The position numbers and the translations under genes were made by a program. Below the pieces are notes generated by a model. That model did no database searches. It saw only the letters and a list, made by a program, of their open reading frames with translations, and was not told the origin of the DNA. From NCBI GenBank assembly GCA_004335635.1, contig QAXH01003440.1:23663-87662 (forward strand): a DNA stretch of 64,000 nt. Direction: 5' to 3'. Positions 63,014-64,000 of the stretch are shown here, one piece after another. This DNA comes from Chloromonas sp. AAM2 (taxonomy: Eukaryota > Chlorophyta > Chlorophyceae > Chlamydomonadales > Chlamydomonadaceae). Position 1 is the first letter of the stretch, and every line of letters begins with the position of its first letter.

Positions 63014-64000
63014 TACATAGCTCATCATGGTTCAACCCACGGTAACGCAGGACCAACCAGCTAGGCGCTCAGCAGCAGCCAGCATCACCATCTTAAACAA
63101 AGCATGGGCATGATGTCCCCAAATCAAGCACATGCAAGGTTCAGGGTCCTCTGGAAGGTCTGTTTCAATGCATGCTTTTGAATCAGCTTGAATACTATCA
63201 ACAAATTTTTTTTACGTCACTGCTGCCTGTGCCGCTGATCATATTTGCCTTCACGTCATGTGCAACACAACCTCCATGCTCCAAGTTCACGTGCAGCAGC
63301 AAGGCAAGGAAGTTGCACACATCACTTATTGCGTGCTGGTGTGGCCATCTATGAGCCAGCATCCCTTACATGGGCTGGCCTGCAGCCACACTGCATGTAC
63401 ATCACTCACACATGATCTTTGCTTTTAAGTTTGACAATAATTTGAATAATTGGGTCATCTGTTTGGTCAATGTCACACAATCCACACGCTCTCTCAGAGC
63501 TACAGGCTTCCCGTTTGCTACAGAACTATGCAAGGCTGTAGAACTCACCTCCTGCCAAACCTTGGTGCAGGTTGCTGAATGCTTCCCCATGTAATACAAA
63601 AATATTACCAAACCACACGACGATTTGAATGTCATTTCGACCATGGTTTGGACGGTGTGTGTACTGCTCTGCCCTGCCTACCCCGTAGAAAGAGCTATAT
63701 ATTCTCAACGGCAGGGTGTTTTGCACTGCTCTGTTCCGCCAAATCCCAATGCAGGTTACTGGATAGTGAAGACATGCCCTCTGGTAGTGATGAGGAAATG
63801 GGAGAATATGATGAAGACGACGATGATGACGGAGAGGAGGAGGAGGAAGAGAAAAGGAGTGGCAGGGCCAAGGCGAAGGGTGGTGCGCCAAAACGCAAGC
63901 GGAGCATCTTTGCGTCAGCAGATGATTATGAAGATGTGTTGACTGCATTCCAGGCTCAGGCCAGCAAGGCTAGGGAGCAGGAAGCGCAGGAGGCTCGGGG
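50586..64000 (+). CDS. NOC1: CEBPZ/NOC1/Mak21 ribosome-assembly protein, 3' end beyond window
   Basis: Eighteen exons in perfect phase: 50586-51180, 51424-51701, 52257-52493, 53199-53279, 53955-54122, 54815-54904, 55452-55565, 57617-57793, 57974-58051, 58373-58453, 58747-58887, 59360-59856, 60057-60249, 60764-60895, 61246-61443, 61809-62220, 62526-62796, 63755-64000+; at least 1,329 aa. NOC1/Mak21 works with NOC2 in early 60S pre-ribosome assembly and nuclear export. CBF/Mak21 domain features: ARLLSALITGVRRAFPFVDA, FKLVHTAPFSVGVQALMLMW, RFYRALYATL, then YYDMHKREPQYAFAERSCWW (the family's W/YYD.RKREP.Y motif), ELGLLSAHSHPSVAAFARTL and FFHRFYSLQ. The C-terminal part is highly acidic and ends in the window with IFASADDYEDVLTAFQAQ, the usual tail motif. 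Introns are loaded with a private repeat family. Confidence 0.94.
51849..51994 (+). repeat. NOC1 intron repeat, copy 1 (intron 2)
   Basis: About 146 bp from CATGTGCAACACAACCTCCA to GCATGTACAT. It contains CAGCAGCAAGGCAAGGAAGT and GGGCCAGCATCCCTTACATG. No stop codon occurs in any of the three forward frames over most of its length. Confidence 0.9.
52012..52047. repeat. (GTTT)n microsatellite
   Basis: About eight GTTT units in NOC1 intron 2, just downstream of repeat copy 1. Confidence 0.9.
52737..52881 (+). repeat. NOC1 intron repeat, copy 2 (intron 3)
   Basis: Nearly identical to copy 1; preceded by TTTGCATTCACGT, as in copy 6. Confidence 0.9.
53609..53756 (+). repeat. NOC1 intron repeat, copy 3 (intron 4)
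   Basis: Same orientation; has an extra G (ACATGGGGCTGG) shared with copy 4's ACACGGGGCTGG. Confidence 0.9.
54415..54562 (+). repeat. NOC1 intron repeat, copy 4 (intron 5)
   Basis: The most diverged copy at its 3' end (CTGGTTTTTTTCCGCACTGC replaces CTGGCCTGCAGCCGCACTGC). Confidence 0.88.
56130..56278 (+). repeat. Direct repeat, copy 1 (NOC1 intron 7)
   Basis: CCGGGACTATCAGGGCACTC through TGTTCTACAGG; duplicated at 57192-57334 at about 95% identity by eye. Contains the near-palindromic GGGCCCGACCTATCCCGGGC. Confidence 0.9.
56569..56715 (+). repeat. NOC1 intron repeat, copy 5 (intron 7)
   Basis: Same orientation and extent as copy 1; lies between the two 150-bp direct repeats in the longest NOC1 intron. 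Confidence 0.9.
57192..57334 (+). repeat. Direct repeat, copy 2 (NOC1 intron 7)
   Basis: Second copy of the 56130-56278 sequence, about 1.06 kb downstream in the same intron and orientation. Confidence 0.9.
62463..62525. repeat. (TG)n tract running into the exon-17 acceptor of NOC1
   Basis: TG repeats with a few interruptions end in GTGTGCAG, the 3' splice site at 62525. This parallels the (TG)61 acceptor of the phosducin-like gene. Confidence 0.9.
62948..62959. repeat. Target-site duplication, left
   Basis: ATGCATGCTTTT, repeated exactly at 63168-63179. Confidence 0.85.
62960..63167 (-). mobile_element. Retroposon with TCA/TGA tail, copy B (NOC1 intron 17)
   Basis: 208 bp, antisense to NOC1, bounded by an exact 12-bp duplication. 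Its tail is (TCATCA)n at the left end. Homologous to 12956-13128 and longer at its 5' end, so copy A is 5'-truncated or the two have different starts. Poly-His ORFs here are artefacts of the tail. Confidence 0.82.
63168..63179. repeat. Target-site duplication, right
   Basis: ATGCATGCTTTT, identical to 62948-62959. Confidence 0.85.
63257..63403 (+). repeat. NOC1 intron repeat, copy 6 (intron 17)
   Basis: Same orientation as copies 1-5; preceded by TTTGCCTTCACGT and followed by CACTCACACATGATC, resembling the flanks of copies 2 and 3. Confidence 0.9.

Noticed and set aside
62801..63064. Poly-histidine ORF
   Set aside because: It is the (TCA)n tail of the retroposon at 62960-63167.

Overview
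The window is nuclear DNA of an intron-rich eukaryote, most likely a flagellated green alga of the Chlamydomonadales type. That placement is inference. It rests on exons of 25-500 bp joined by canonical GT-AG introns in consistent phases, near 50% GC with many CA/TG, CAG and TGA microsatellites, a plasma-membrane H+-ATPase of more than 1,085 residues (the long algal form), a ciliary transition-zone gene (B9D2-like), and interstitial CCCTAA repeats. No bacterial operon, phage, CRISPR array, rRNA or tRNA gene was found. Gene models were assembled by hand by chaining splice sites and checking reading phase; ends that could not be resolved are stated.

Layout: an RRM protein related to PHIP1 (-, about 250-3600); a peroxisomal dienoyl-CoA isomerase (ECH1/DCI1, +, 3795-7620) diverging from it; a 1.8 kb repeat-rich gap; a 105-residue coiled-coil protein (+, 9392-11166); a phosducin-like protein (-, 11568-14526); a repeat-rich gap; a secreted fasciclin-domain protein (-, 17088-18970); terminal-inverted-repeat DNA elements (19.2-20.5 kb); the mitochondrial Fe-S factor IBA57 (-, 20631-23667); a 1,515-residue oligopeptidase B-like serine peptidase (+, 23880-30036); eIF6 in one exon (-, 31476-32213); a P-type plasma-membrane H+-ATPase (-, 34583-41868, first exon not found); a 3.2 kb gap; a B9D2-like protein with long extensions (-, 45102-50311); and a CEBPZ/NOC1/Mak21 ribosome-assembly protein (+, 50586 to past the end).

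The genes are a mixed set of housekeeping functions (fatty-acid oxidation, Fe-S assembly, ribosome biogenesis, proton pumping, cilium assembly) with no sign of an operon-like pathway. Two ribosome-biogenesis genes (eIF6, NOC1) are present but not adjacent. Two head-to-head pairs (PHIP1-like/ECH1 and B9D2/NOC1) probably share short bidirectional promoters.

The most unusual content is in the introns. One repeat of about 147 bp occurs six times, always in sense orientation and always inside NOC1 introns. A 512-bp inverted-repeat element built on a GCCTCGCGG motif sits in an H+-ATPase intron. A retroposon family with a TGA-repeat tail shows exact 12-bp target duplications. A terminal-inverted-repeat family carries TTTGCCAGTTCTGGGACA. 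Two members of a further repeat lie head to head in ECH1 introns, and three introns appear to use GC instead of GT at the donor.
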